Positions 56,222 to 64,000 of a stretch of 64,000 bases of DNA are shown here, piece after piece. Source of the stretch: Methylomonas sp. LL1 (GTDB taxonomy: Bacteria > Pseudomonadota > Gammaproteobacteria > Methylococcales > Methylomonadaceae). Within the stretch, counting starts at the first letter, position 1. The number at the start of each line of letters is the position of its first letter. A program made the position numbers and the translations under genes. The stretch covers positions 4,402,001-4,466,000 of the forward strand of contig NZ_CP064653.1 in assembly GCF_015711015.1 (NCBI RefSeq), written 5' to 3'. The notes under the pieces are model-generated. The model did not search any database. It worked only from the letters and a program-made list of their open reading frames with translations, and was not told the origin of the DNA.

Positions 56222-56503
56222 ATGGCACACAATCAGCAAACAAAAGATTCCATGGGCAAGCAAGTCATGGCGGGCACATTGGCAACCGCGACAGTCAATA
56301 CCGGGGGAAAATTAATGAGTAAAGTCACCAAGCATCCGCTGCTGGTTTTCGGCCTGGGCATGGTTGCCGGCTATTTTGTATATAAATACCGGAAAGATAT
56401 TATCGCCGGTGCCACCAAAACCATTGATGCCGGTAAGGATTTTGTATTGCATCAAAAAGAGAATCTGGAAGATTTGGTTGCAGAGGCCAAGGAAGATAAA
56501 TAA
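56222..56503 (+). CDS. Small YtxH-like single-pass membrane protein
   Basis: 93 residues. One membrane helix (PLLVFGLGMVAGYFVYKY) follows 37 polar residues; the tail is a charged helix (HQKENLEDLVAEAKEDK). GAGGG lies 10 bases upstream. The plan (hydrophobic helix then charged coil) resembles YtxH-type proteins, but no motif is decisive. Its place in the metal cluster suggests an accessory role. Confidence 0.6.
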   Translation: MAHNQQTKDSMGKQVMAGTLATATVNTGGKLMSKVTKHPLLVFGLGMVAGYFVYKYRKDIIAGATKTIDAGKDFVLHQKENLEDLVAEAKEDK

Positions 56504-56554
56504 TTCCGCCATTGTGTGATGCGTTGATTCATCTCTACGTGTAGTTTTAATTTG

Positions 56555-56597
56555 AAACGGGCGCGCCTGCTTTACAGGTTCGCCCGTTTTGCTTTTG
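56555..56597 (+). terminator. Intrinsic terminator-like hairpin
   Basis: AAACGGGCG (56555-56563) pairs with CGCCCGTTT (56581-56589), followed by TGCTTTT. This gives a 9-bp stem with a T-rich tail, 14 bases before the next gene, so it may split or attenuate the cluster. Confidence 0.65.
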
Positions 56598-56610
56598 TAT
56601 CGTGTTGATT

Positions 56611-57225
56611 ATGGCTATCCAAAAAGAATTCGTATTGCGTTACCGGTCGGAGGGGCATGTTCGCTTCCAGATACCGCGGCGGGCCACTCAAGCGCAAGTC
56701 GCTAAACTGATCACCGACAACATTTTGGCGATTGAGGGTGTTTATGCCGTCAGTTTGTTTCGGCGTTCAAAAAAACTGGTGATCCGCTACCATGAAAATG
56801 TCTTGAGTTTTATCGATATGGCCAGACAACTGCATGTCGCTTTGGCGGCATTGGAGCAACAAGGCTGGTTCGATCCTCAAGCAATTGTCGAGTTATCCAA
56901 AAAACCACGGTTGGGCCTGAAACACAAGTTCAAGGCCGGTAAAATCAAGCGCTGGTTCGGTGAAAAAGTTACGGCGGCCAAGGAAACCGCGCAAGCGGCC
57001 AAATTGTTGGGCAAATTGAGTAGCAAAGGCCCTACAGCCTTGATCAAGGATCCTGAAAAAGCGATTATCGGTTTTTTAAACGATATTTTGGTGTTGTATC
57101 TGATCAAGGTGCATTGGACCCGGATCACTCAACAATGGCTGGTGAAACCCTTCGTGCATCGCTATGAATGGTTGGCTACGTTTTACCTCTTCTTCCTGTT
57201 AGTGCGTTCGCGCAGACCCAAATAG
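56611..57225 (+). CDS. HMA2-like domain protein with membrane tail
   Basis: 204 residues. The first 90 residues resemble the HMA_2 ferredoxin-like fold (FVLRYRSEGHVRFQIP, IEGVYAVSLFRRSKKLVIRYHE) without the CxxC of classical HMA domains. A basic amphipathic segment follows, and near the C-terminus two hydrophobic stretches (AIIGFLNDILVLYLIKV, WLATFYLFFLLV). Its N-terminal fold is like the N-terminus of the P-ATPase encoded 68 bases downstream. The metal-binding mode is unknown. Confidence 0.68.
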   Translation: MAIQKEFVLRYRSEGHVRFQIPRRATQAQVAKLITDNILAIEGVYAVSLFRRSKKLVIRYHENVLSFIDMARQLHVALAALEQQGWFDPQAIVELSKKPRLGLKHKFKAGKIKRWFGEKVTAAKETAQAAKLLGKLSSKGPTALIKDPEKAIIGFLNDILVLYLIKVHWTRITQQWLVKPFVHRYEWLATFYLFFLLVRSRRPK

Positions 57226-57292
57226 TTTTCCGATCCGGCGGCTGATGTGGCTCACAGCCGCCGGATTGGCGGATCATTGTTCAGAGGAACCC

Positions 57293-59740
57293 ATGGACTC
57301 CGATATTCGCGATTACAAACATTTTACTATTCAGCATCAATTAACAAACCGTGTCCGCATCATTACCCCGGTGTTGAAAGACGATCCGGAGCGCGGCTAT
57401 ATCCTGGAAATTCTGCTGAAAAAACGCCCGGAAATCAGCGTTGTTCGATCGGTTTTCGGGATCGGTTCGGTGGTGGTCGAATTTGACTCCAGCCGCCTGC
57501 CGAAAAAAAACCTGTTGATCATGCTGGATGCGGTGTTGGGTAATATCGCTCAAAAACAGCCGACGGTTAAGAACAACAAGAAAAAGCAGTTCGAAGGCCC
57601 GGTGCAGGACATCGATTTGGCGGTGGAAGGCATGAGCTGCGCCTCTTGTGCCTTATTGATCGAAATGGTGCTGAACCGCGACGAGCGAGTCAAAACCGCC
57701 AGCGTCAATTTCGCCACCCAAACCGTCAATGTGCAGGGGCAGTTGAGCAAGGCTGATGTGGTGCATCAAATCGAAAAACTGGGCTATAGCGCCTTGATGG
57801 TGGATACCCTATCGCAAAGAAAGAAGCTCATCGAAAAGGAGCATCATCGAATTGACGCGGCCCGGCGTCGATTTGTATGGGCAGGGCTTTTGACCATACC
57901 CGTGGTCGGCGTGGCGATGGCGATGAATACCTCGCGTTGGGCGCACTGGTTGCAATTTGCCTTGACTACCCAAGTAGTGTTCGGCACCGGCAGCCAATTT
58001 TTCGGTAAAGCCTACCGTCTGGCCAAACAGCGAGCGGCCAACATGGATACCCTGATCGCCCTGGGCGTGGGCTCGGCTTATGGCTACAGCGTACCGTCCT
58101 TGTTCCGCCAACGCGGTCATGTCTATTTCGAAGCCGCCGCCGCGATTATCACCTTCGTGTTGTTGGGACGCTATCTGGAAGAGCGCGCCAAGGGCAAGGC
58201 CGGCGAGGCTATCCGTAAGTTGGTGGATCTACAACCGCAAACCGCCACCTTGCTGAAAGACGGTCAGGAAATCGTGGTCGATGTCGACGAGGTTCTGGTC
58301 GGCGATTGGGTGTTGGTGCGGCCTGGGGAACGGATTCCGACCGACGGCAAGGTAGTGTTTGGTTTATCCACGGTCGATGAGGCCATGGTCACCGGTGAAA
58401 GCATGCCGGTGGTCAAAAATATTGGCGATGCGGTGATTGGCGGGTGCGTGAACGGCAACGGCGTACTGCATGTGGAAACCACGGCGGTGGGCATGGATAC
58501 CGTGCTGGCCGGGATTGTACACATGGTCGATCAGGCTCAGGCCACCAAACTACCGATACAAAAACAGGTCGATAAAATTTCCGCCGTTTTCGTGCCGTCG
58601 GTTATGGCGATTTCCGCCGCGACTTTGTTCGGCTGGATGTTGGCCGGCGCACCGTTCGCCTTCGCCTTCGGCAACGCGATTACCGTGCTGTTGATAGCCT
58701 GTCCCTGCGCGCTGGGTTTGGCGACTCCGGCGGCGATCATGGTCGGTACCGGTCAGGCGGCTAAAAAAGGCGTTTATATCCGCAACGGCGAGAGCCTGGA
58801 AGTGGCCAGCCATCTGAATGCGATCGTGTTCGATAAGACCGGCACCATTACCGAAGGCAGACCCAAAGTCAGCGAAGTGTTTAATCTGTCGGGATTTGAC
58901 GATGCTGTATTGGTAACGCTGGCGGCCTCCGCCGAACACGGTTCCGAACATTTTCTGGGTAAAGCCATCGTCGAGTTTGCCCGCCAAAAAAATATCGAGC
59001 TGCGCGAGTGCAGTTATTTTTACAGTGAAACCGGTCGCGGTATCCGCGCCGAAGTGGATGGTTATAAATTATTGCTGGGTAATCAAGACTGGTTGCGTAG
59101 TCAAAACACCGATATTTCCAAGTTGGAGTTGGCGGCGGACCGGTTTGCGGAGCAAGGAAAAACTCCGGTATTTATGGCGATCAACGGCGAGGCGGCGGCG
59201 ATTTTTGCCATTGCCGATAATCCGCGTCCAGAGGCCGCCGCCGCGATTATGCGTTTGCATGAATTGGGCATTAAAACCCTGATGGTGACCGGCGATACCG
59301 AAAAAACCGCTTATTACATTGCCGACCGGGTCGGTATCGCCGATGTGGTGGCCAACGCCAAGCCGGACGAAAAATTGCGGATCATTCAGCAGTTGCAGAG
59401 CGAGGGGTTTCGGGTCGGCATGATAGGCGACGGTATCAACGATGCGCCGGCGCTGGCGGCGGCCAATGTCGGCTTTGCCATCGGCAGCGGCACCGATGTG
59501 GCGATCGAGTCGGCGGATTTGACCCTGGTGCAGGGCGATATTTCCAAGGTCACCGAAACCATAGAGCTCAGCGCATTCACGATACGCGTCATCAAACAAA
59601 ACTTATTCTGGGCCTTTGGTTATAACACCATCGCAATTCCGGTGGCGGCCTGGGGCAAACTGAATCCGATGATAGCATCGGCGGCGATGGCGTTGAGTTC
59701 GGTTTCGGTCATTGTTAACTCATTACGATTAAACAAATAA
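57293..59740 (+). CDS. copA: Cu(I)-type P1B ATPase
   Basis: 815 residues. The N-terminus has an HMA_2-like domain (about 10-75) and a classical HMA domain with GMSCASC (about 110-175). The core has TGESMP, the metal motif ACPCALGLATP, DKTGTITEG (phosphorylated Asp), MVTGDTEKTA and MIGDGINDAPAL. In the last helices NTIAIP and AMALSSVSV are determinants of copper-type (P1B-1) transporters. AGAGGA precedes ATG 57293. It exports Cu(I) or loads periplasmic copper enzymes; the next gene starts immediately after the stop. Confidence 0.92.
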   Translation: MDSDIRDYKHFTIQHQLTNRVRIITPVLKDDPERGYILEILLKKRPEISVVRSVFGIGSVVVEFDSSRLPKKNLLIMLDAVLGNIAQKQPTVKNNKKKQFEGPVQDIDLAVEGMSCASCALLIEMVLNRDERVKTASVNFATQTVNVQGQLSKADVVHQIEKLGYSALMVDTLSQRKKLIEKEHHRIDAARRRFVWAGLLTIPVVGVAMAMNTSRWAHWLQFALTTQVVFGTGSQFFGKAYRLAKQRAANMDTLIALGVGSAYGYSVPSLFRQRGHVYFEAAAAIITFVLLGRYLEERAKGKAGEAIRKLVDLQPQTATLLKDGQEIVVDVDEVLVGDWVLVRPGERIPTDGKVVFGLSTVDEAMVTGESMPVVKNIGDAVIGGCVNGNGVLHVETTAVGMDTVLAGIVHMVDQAQATKLPIQKQVDKISAVFVPSVMAISAATLFGWMLAGAPFAFAFGNAITVLLIACPCALGLATPAAIMVGTGQAAKKGVYIRNGESLEVASHLNAIVFDKTGTITEGRPKVSEVFNLSGFDDAVLVTLAASAEHGSEHFLGKAIVEFARQKNIELRECSYFYSETGRGIRAEVDGYKLLLGNQDWLRSQNTDISKLELAADRFAEQGKTPVFMAINGEAAAIFAIADNPRPEAAAAIMRLHELGIKTLMVTGDTEKTAYYIADRVGIADVVANAKPDEKLRIIQQLQSEGFRVGMIGDGINDAPALAAANVGFAIGSGTDVAIESADLTLVQGDISKVTETIELSAFTIRVIKQNLFWAFGYNTIAIPVAAWGKLNPMIASAAMALSSVSVIVNSLRLNK

Positions 59741-60613
59741 ATGGAAAACAGTATGGAGGGCATGGATCATTCCGTGCATGCGATGAACCACATGGATCAT
59801 GCGATGCACGGCATGGCGGAGGTCGCATCCGCCACCGGTTTTGACTATTCGCTGGCCTTTGTCGCCGGCTTTTTAGGCAGCGGCCATTGTTTGGGCATGT
59901 GCGGGGCGTTGGTATCCGGTTATTTCATGAAAACCGGCAAAAACAAGAGTTATTTGCCGTATTTTGCCTACCAATTCAGCCGCATCAGTGTGTATACCGC
60001 GGTTGGCGTGCTGGCGGCCTCGCTGGGAGTAGTGCTGGTGTCCAGCGGCATGTTCGGTAAGTTGCAAAGCATTTTGCAAATGTTGATCGGCTGTGTGGTG
60101 ATCATCCTGGCCTTGGGCATTTTAGGCTGGATACCCTGGCAGGGCTCGATCCGTTTGATCCCGATGCAAGTGCTGCGAAAAGGCTACGCCAGTGCCAGCC
60201 AAAAAGGCCCGGTATTGGGCGCGATGACGGCAGGATTATTAAACGGCCTGATGCCGTGCCCCTTGACCTTTGCGATGGCGGTAAAAGCCACCACAGCCAC
60301 CAGCTTGCTGGAGGGTGGCGCACTGATGCTGGCCTTTGGCGCCGGCACCTTGCCGATGATGCTGTTTATCAGCGTGGCCTTCGGCAAGATGAGCGCAAAG
60401 TTGCGCGGCTTTATGTACAAGTCCGCGGCCGCGATCATGATGTTCATGGGCCTCAATACCATCCATAAAGGTCTGAGCTTTTATCTGGACGAGGATTTCA
60501 GGCACAGTACCTTTCTGATGATGGTCAAAACCAAGCTGGATGCGTTCGACGTATTCATAGGTCAAACCATGGATTACATTGCCGGCATGATCAGCGCGAT
60601 TCAGTCCATGTGA
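59741..60613 (+). CDS. DsbD_2/TauE-like membrane protein with Met/His-rich tail
   Basis: 290 residues. The first 27 residues are rich in Met and His (MEGMDHSVHAMNHMDHAMHG), a periplasmic Cu-binding type of tail. The membrane part has GSGHCLGMCGAL and GLLNGLMPCPLTFAM, the CxxC-like and CP motifs of the PF13386 (DsbD_2, UreH/TauE-like) proteins often next to CcoI-type ATPases. It starts directly after the copA stop. It may hand copper from the ATPase or act as a thiol-redox partner. Confidence 0.8.
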   Translation: MENSMEGMDHSVHAMNHMDHAMHGMAEVASATGFDYSLAFVAGFLGSGHCLGMCGALVSGYFMKTGKNKSYLPYFAYQFSRISVYTAVGVLAASLGVVLVSSGMFGKLQSILQMLIGCVVIILALGILGWIPWQGSIRLIPMQVLRKGYASASQKGPVLGAMTAGLLNGLMPCPLTFAMAVKATTATSLLEGGALMLAFGAGTLPMMLFISVAFGKMSAKLRGFMYKSAAAIMMFMGLNTIHKGLSFYLDEDFRHSTFLMMVKTKLDAFDVFIGQTMDYIAGMISAIQSM

Positions 60614-60647
60614 TGAGCTGGGTTTATTCGTTTCTTCGAGGTCATTA

Positions 60648-61499
60648 TTGGCCAGCATTCTAGTCGTCGGTTGCGGCGATGTCGGTTACCGGGTGGCGCT
60701 GGCTTTGCGAGGGCTGGGGCATCGGGTAGTCGGGCTTAAGCGACAGCCGCCGCCGGCGCCATCCTCCTTTCCCATCCTGACCGCCGATATTCGGCGAGCT
60801 TCCACGCTGACTGCTGTATCCACCGAATTTGATCTGCTGTTATTTATCGTCTCGCCCGGCAGTCGAGAACCGGATGCTTATCGGGCCGTGTACGAGATTG
60901 GCTTGAATAATCTGCTGACACACTTTGCCACGGCCGGGCGGGCGCCGAAATGGTTGATGGTTTCGTCAACCAGTGTCTACGGCCAAAATCGCGGCGAATG
61001 GGTGGATGAATCCAGCGTCACCGAACCTCAATCGGCCACCGCGCAGTGGCTGGTTGCGGCCGAGCAACGTTTATGGATGGCCGACGCCAGTCATTGTGTG
61101 GTTCGATTCTCTGGCATCTACGGCCCCGGCCGCGACTGGTTGTTACGGCGGGCGGCACTAGGCGAAAGCATTCAACAACAACCGCCCACCTATACCAATC
61201 GCATACATCGCGACGATTGTGTGGCGGCGCTGGTATTTTTAATCGAAAAACAATTGGCCGGCGCCGGCTTGCAGTCTTGCTATCTAGCCAGTGATAACGA
61301 GCCGGTGCCGTTGTGGGATGTGATGTGTTGGATCGCCGATCAATACCAATATCCCACGCCCACGGCCTTGACCATGCCGGCCGACACCGGGCAAAACAAG
61401 CGTTGTAGCAATGCGCGGCTCGCCGCGCTGGGTTATGTATTTTTGTATCCAAGCTACCGCGACGGCTATCTGAAGCCGCCAAAGCCGGAGGCTGTCTAA
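60648..61499 (+). CDS. NAD-dependent epimerase/dehydratase-like (YeeZ type)
   Basis: 283 residues. The Rossmann motif ILVVGCGDVGYRVALAL opens it. SSTSVYGQ and FSGIYGPGRD are extended SDR features; the catalytic Tyr-x3-Lys is replaced in part, so a dehydrogenase role is uncertain. TTG 60648 is preferred because GAGG lies 7 bases upstream. Its stop is at the left edge of the origin-like region, and the last 10 bases belong to a direct repeat. Confidence 0.78.
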   Translation: MASILVVGCGDVGYRVALALRGLGHRVVGLKRQPPPAPSSFPILTADIRRASTLTAVSTEFDLLLFIVSPGSREPDAYRAVYEIGLNNLLTHFATAGRAPKWLMVSSTSVYGQNRGEWVDESSVTEPQSATAQWLVAAEQRLWMADASHCVVRFSGIYGPGRDWLLRRAALGESIQQQPPTYTNRIHRDDCVAALVFLIEKQLAGAGLQSCYLASDNEPVPLWDVMCWIADQYQYPTPTALTMPADTGQNKRCSNARLAALGYVFLYPSYRDGYLKPPKPEAV

Positions 61500-61559
61500 A
61501 TTTTACACAATTCAAGATAAGGTATTGATAGATATGATTTAATCTAATCAATTCGCACA

Positions 61560-61594
61560 TTATCTACAAACTTATCCACATGAATTGGGGATAA
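61560..61594. promoter_or_regulatory. DnaA-box module 1
   Basis: TTATCTACA (61560-61568), TTATCCACA (61572-61580) and TGGGGATAA (61586-61594, reverse). The centre box is perfect; the outer ones have one mismatch. Confidence 0.65.
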
Positions 61595-61732
61595 ACCGGA
61601 TTAATTCGAAATCATCTCGGGATAACTTGGGTTGTCAGTGGCTTGGCCGTGTCAATACCCAAGGCTGTTTAAAATTTAGACAATTCAAGTCAACTATTTG
61701 AAAAGTAAAGATATTTAATTTTAAATATCAGC

Positions 61733-61767
61733 TTGTCTACAACATTATCCACAGATTATGGGGATAA
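61733..61767. promoter_or_regulatory. DnaA-box module 2
   Basis: TTGTCTACA (61733-61741), TTATCCACA (61745-61753) and TGGGGATAA (61759-61767, reverse). The offset from module 1 is exactly 173 bases. Confidence 0.65.
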
Positions 61768-61897
61768 CCGTGGATAGACAAAATACGCGGTTTTTTCGAT
61801 GAATACGGTGAGGACAGGATGGGTTTTAGCCGTGCTCAAAAATCAACATGTTATTTAACTCATTGATATATGGATTATATATTGACTATTACGCAAG

Positions 61898-61932
61898 TTA
61901 TCGACAATGTTGTCCACAGAAAATGTGGATAA
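61898..61932. promoter_or_regulatory. DnaA-box module 3
   Basis: TTATCGACA (61898-61906), TTGTCCACA (61910-61918) and TGTGGATAA (61924-61932, reverse; perfect complement of TTATCCACA). The offset from module 2 is 165 bases. Confidence 0.65.
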
Positions 61933-62014
61933 CTGTTTTATTATGTGCTCCATGTTGAAAACTATGCCGCGCTAGCGGATGTGATAACTATCGATTTAAC
62001 TTTGTTAGCCGAAC

Positions 62015-63832
62015 ATGAAATCCAATACCGCCGATAAGCCTTTCCAACGCGCCGCCGTGGCGCCAGCGCTGCCAACACACACGGTCAGTTTTATTATTTT
62101 TTGTCTGCGCCGGTTTCGGGCCTTGGTTTTGCTGATGATGTTGCTGGAAGCCGGGCAGGCCGCTGGTAGTATTCTGGTGCCCTATGCAATCAAGGCCTTG
62201 ATGGATGCGGTCGCGGTTCAGCCGAATACCGAGGCTTTGTGGGAAACCTTCAAGCAGCCTTTGTTGTTGCTGGCGGGGATCAATCTGGCCGAGATTCTGT
62301 TCAGCCGCGCCAGCGGCGCGCTGCTGATCATCATGGGGCCGCGCTTACGCCAACGCACCAGCCGTTTGCTCTATGCTTATTTGCAACAACATTCGCCGCG
62401 TTATTTCGGCAATCATTTTGCCGGCAGTCTGGCGCACCGGGTCAGCGAAACCGCGATGAGCGTCAATCATACTACTTGGTCGGTACTGTGCGATTTCTGG
62501 CCGATCAGCGTGACCTTTATGGTGTCGGTGGTATTGTTGCTGAATGTGCATACCGGCTTGGGTGGATTCGTGGCCGGCTGGGTGTTCTTGTACGTGGCTT
62601 CATCCTATTGGCTGGCGACCCGCTGCCAACCCTATACGCAAAATTATGCCGCCACCCGCAGCCTGGTGAACGGCAAGATCGTCGACGTAGTCACCAACAT
62701 ACTGAATGTCAAGCTGTTTGCTCGGCTGGATTACGAACGGGAATATTTGGACGGTATTCTGGAAACCGAAGTGCGGGAAGGTCGGCGTACCTTCTGGTAT
62801 ATGGAACGGGTGCGCTGGTTTCAGTTTACCGCCGCGGCCATACTGAAAATCGGCACCATAGGCTATGCCTTGATGTTATGGAGCCGGGGCGACATCAGCG
62901 TCGGCGATTTTGCGATGAGCACGGGCCTGGCGCTGCTGATCATCGGTGACGCCCGCAACCTGACCCGCCGCTTCCTGGAGTTCTTCGAATATGTCGGCAA
63001 CGTCGCCAATGGGGTCGATACCATCGTCAAGCCGCATGAAATCATCGATGCGGAAAATGCCCAGCCTTTGCAGGTGAGGGAAGGGCGGATCGAATTTCGT
63101 GAGGTCTGTTTTGCCTACGAAACCGGCCGGCCGGTATTCGAGAATCTGAATGTCGAAATCCAGCCGGGGCAGCGAGTGGGCTTGGTCGGCTTTTCCGGCT
63201 CAGGCAAATCGACCTTTGTCAGCCTGATTTTGCGCAACTATGAACCGCAGTCCGGCCACATCCTGATCGACGGGCAGGACATTGTTCAGGCTACCCAGGA
63301 GTCCTTGCACCGGCAGGTCAGCTTGATCCCGCAAGATCCCAGCCTGTTTCATCGCAGCCTGAAGGAAAATATCGCCTATGGCCGCCTGCAAGCCAGCGAC
63401 GACGAGATACGCGAAGCAAGCCGTCTGGCGCATGCCGACGGCTTCATCGAGGCCATGCCGGAAGGCTATGACGCCCTGGTAGGCGAACGCGGCGTCAAGT
63501 TGTCGGGCGGTCAACGCCAACGGATCGCGATTGCCAGGGTCATGTTGAAGGATGCACCGATTCTGATCTTGGACGAGGCGACTTCCAGCCTGGATTCCGT
63601 CACCGAAAAGACCATACAGGAAAATTTGGATAGAGTCATGGGGCGTAAAACCGTGATCGCGATTGCCCACCGCTTATCGACCATTGCCCATCTGGACAGG
63701 ATTTTGGTATTCGACCAAGGCCGGATAGTCGAGGACGGCAGCCATGATGATTTACTGGCCAAGAAAGGCTTTTACCACCAATTATGGGCCATGCAAGCGG
63801 GCGGCTTTTTACCGGATCAGCAGGGCGAATGA
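62015..63832 (+). CDS. ABC exporter, fused membrane and ATPase domains
   Basis: 605 residues. A six-helix type IV ABC exporter membrane domain (about 25-330) is followed by an ATPase domain: Walker A GFSGSGKST, signature LSGGQRQRIA, Walker B ILILDEATSSLD and the switch His in IAIAHRLSTIA. It probably works as a homodimer and exports a lipid, peptide or drug; the substrate is not evident. ATG 62015 has only a weak ribosome site. Its promoter is presumably inside the origin-like region. Confidence 0.9.
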   Translation: MKSNTADKPFQRAAVAPALPTHTVSFIIFCLRRFRALVLLMMLLEAGQAAGSILVPYAIKALMDAVAVQPNTEALWETFKQPLLLLAGINLAEILFSRASGALLIIMGPRLRQRTSRLLYAYLQQHSPRYFGNHFAGSLAHRVSETAMSVNHTTWSVLCDFWPISVTFMVSVVLLLNVHTGLGGFVAGWVFLYVASSYWLATRCQPYTQNYAATRSLVNGKIVDVVTNILNVKLFARLDYEREYLDGILETEVREGRRTFWYMERVRWFQFTAAAILKIGTIGYALMLWSRGDISVGDFAMSTGLALLIIGDARNLTRRFLEFFEYVGNVANGVDTIVKPHEIIDAENAQPLQVREGRIEFREVCFAYETGRPVFENLNVEIQPGQRVGLVGFSGSGKSTFVSLILRNYEPQSGHILIDGQDIVQATQESLHRQVSLIPQDPSLFHRSLKENIAYGRLQASDDEIREASRLAHADGFIEAMPEGYDALVGERGVKLSGGQRQRIAIARVMLKDAPILILDEATSSLDSVTEKTIQENLDRVMGRKTVIAIAHRLSTIAHLDRILVFDQGRIVEDGSHDDLLAKKGFYHQLWAMQAGGFLPDQQGE

Positions 63833-63900
63833 GTTGGACAAAATGATTTTCGAAGATGATCCTGCCGGACCCGTTTGGGATGGCAACCGGACCTTTCGTT

Positions 63901-63947
63901 GAGCGGAGCCGAAACGATAGCCGGCTTCGGTTGCTTCGGCTCCGCTC
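63901..63947. repeat. REP-like hairpin after the ABC exporter gene
   Basis: GAGCGGAGCCGAA (63901-63913) pairs perfectly with TTCGGCTCCGCTC (63935-63947). It lies 69 bases after the stop and could serve as terminator or REP; no T-run follows. Confidence 0.65.
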
Positions 63948-64000
63948 AGCACTAGTCCGCTCGGCCCACGGGTTTGAAAATCCGATTTCGGCACTTGACT

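Larger units (their letters stand above)
61500..62014. other. Replication-origin-like region with DnaA-box modules
   Basis: A 515-bp AT-rich gene-free region. Three modules, each two boxes in plus orientation and one in minus, recur at 61560-61594, 61733-61767 and 61898-61932 with identical 3- and 5-base spacing. Three boxes match TTATCCACA perfectly (61572, 61745, and 61924 reversed) and the other six have one or two changes. AT-rich tracts such as GATATTTAA (61710) lie between them. Known oriC neighbours (dnaA, dnaN, mnmG) are absent, so this may be an origin or a DnaA-titrating site. Confidence 0.6.

Noticed and set aside
1-64000. CRISPR arrays, tRNA and rRNA genes
   Set aside because: No regularly spaced direct repeats with unique spacers and no tRNA cloverleaf or rRNA sequence were seen on reading both strands; weakly conserved tRNAs could have been missed by eye.

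Overview
The window looks like chromosome of a gammaproteobacterial methanotroph, most likely Methylomonas or a close relative. The main reason is a compact C30 carotenoid operon (desaturase, aldehyde dehydrogenase, second desaturase-like oxidase; 13135-17764, minus strand), the arrangement known from Methylomonas. A DraT/DraG pair that regulates nitrogenase, a PEP-CTERM-type surface protein and several copper-handling genes fit that assignment. No methane monooxygenase, nif or rRNA genes lie in the window, so the genus is an inference.

Layout. 1-1.8 kb: a gene cut by the left edge (HEPN-like motif) and a shortened receiver-domain remnant. 1.8-8.6 kb: a translationally coupled signalling operon (PhnD-like/PAS histidine kinase, CHASE/PAS histidine kinase, CheY-like regulator, receiver-PAS-PAS-GGDEF cyclase). 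8.7-13 kb: CorA, a PEP-CTERM-like protein, a 1-kb AT-rich gene-free stretch and a membrane protein. 13.1-19.7 kb: carotenoid operon, with draT-draG diverging from it. 19.7-31 kb: mixed genes (two diguanylate cyclases, VIT-family transporter, MIF-like tautomerase, double-Cache protein, bacterioferritin, MAPEG protein, cytochrome-like lipoprotein, stand-alone CheB, YqjD/DUF883-like protein). 31.1-32.9 kb: TauE/SafE, CrcB (fluoride exporter) and DUF190, followed by an intact ISAs1-family element with perfect ends and a 10-bp target duplication. 34.2-36.1 kb: ilvD. 36.4-46.1 kb: a long minus-strand arsenic resistance region, in transcription order arsR, arsC, arsD fused to an AhpD-like domain, arsA, a second arsC, arsI/cadI-like, acr3, methyltransferase, thioesterase, small disulfide protein, and further on a DUF318 permease. 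46.4-55 kb: DUF5610-like protein, murI, an IS110-family transposase with a structured upstream non-coding region, a desaturase, a small membrane protein, DUF3422, PilZ and DUF2799 proteins. 55.6-60.6 kb: a plus-strand metal-trafficking cluster ending in a Cu(I)-type P-ATPase and a DsbD_2/TauE-like Met/His-rich membrane protein. 60.6-64 kb: an NAD-dependent epimerase-like protein, a 515-bp intergenic region with three repeated DnaA-box modules (replication-origin-like), and an ABC exporter.

Several genes fit together. c-di-GMP signalling is prominent: three GGDEF proteins and one PilZ protein. Metal and anion homeostasis is the second theme: CorA, VIT, bacterioferritin, fluoride export, arsenic detoxification and copper transport. 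Intergenic DNA is rich in palindromic repeats of several families. The most notable observations are the origin-like module array, the copper cluster with a stand-alone metal-binding domain, the ArsD-AhpD fusion, the possible IS110 bridge RNA and an unlisted 48-residue membrane protein gene.
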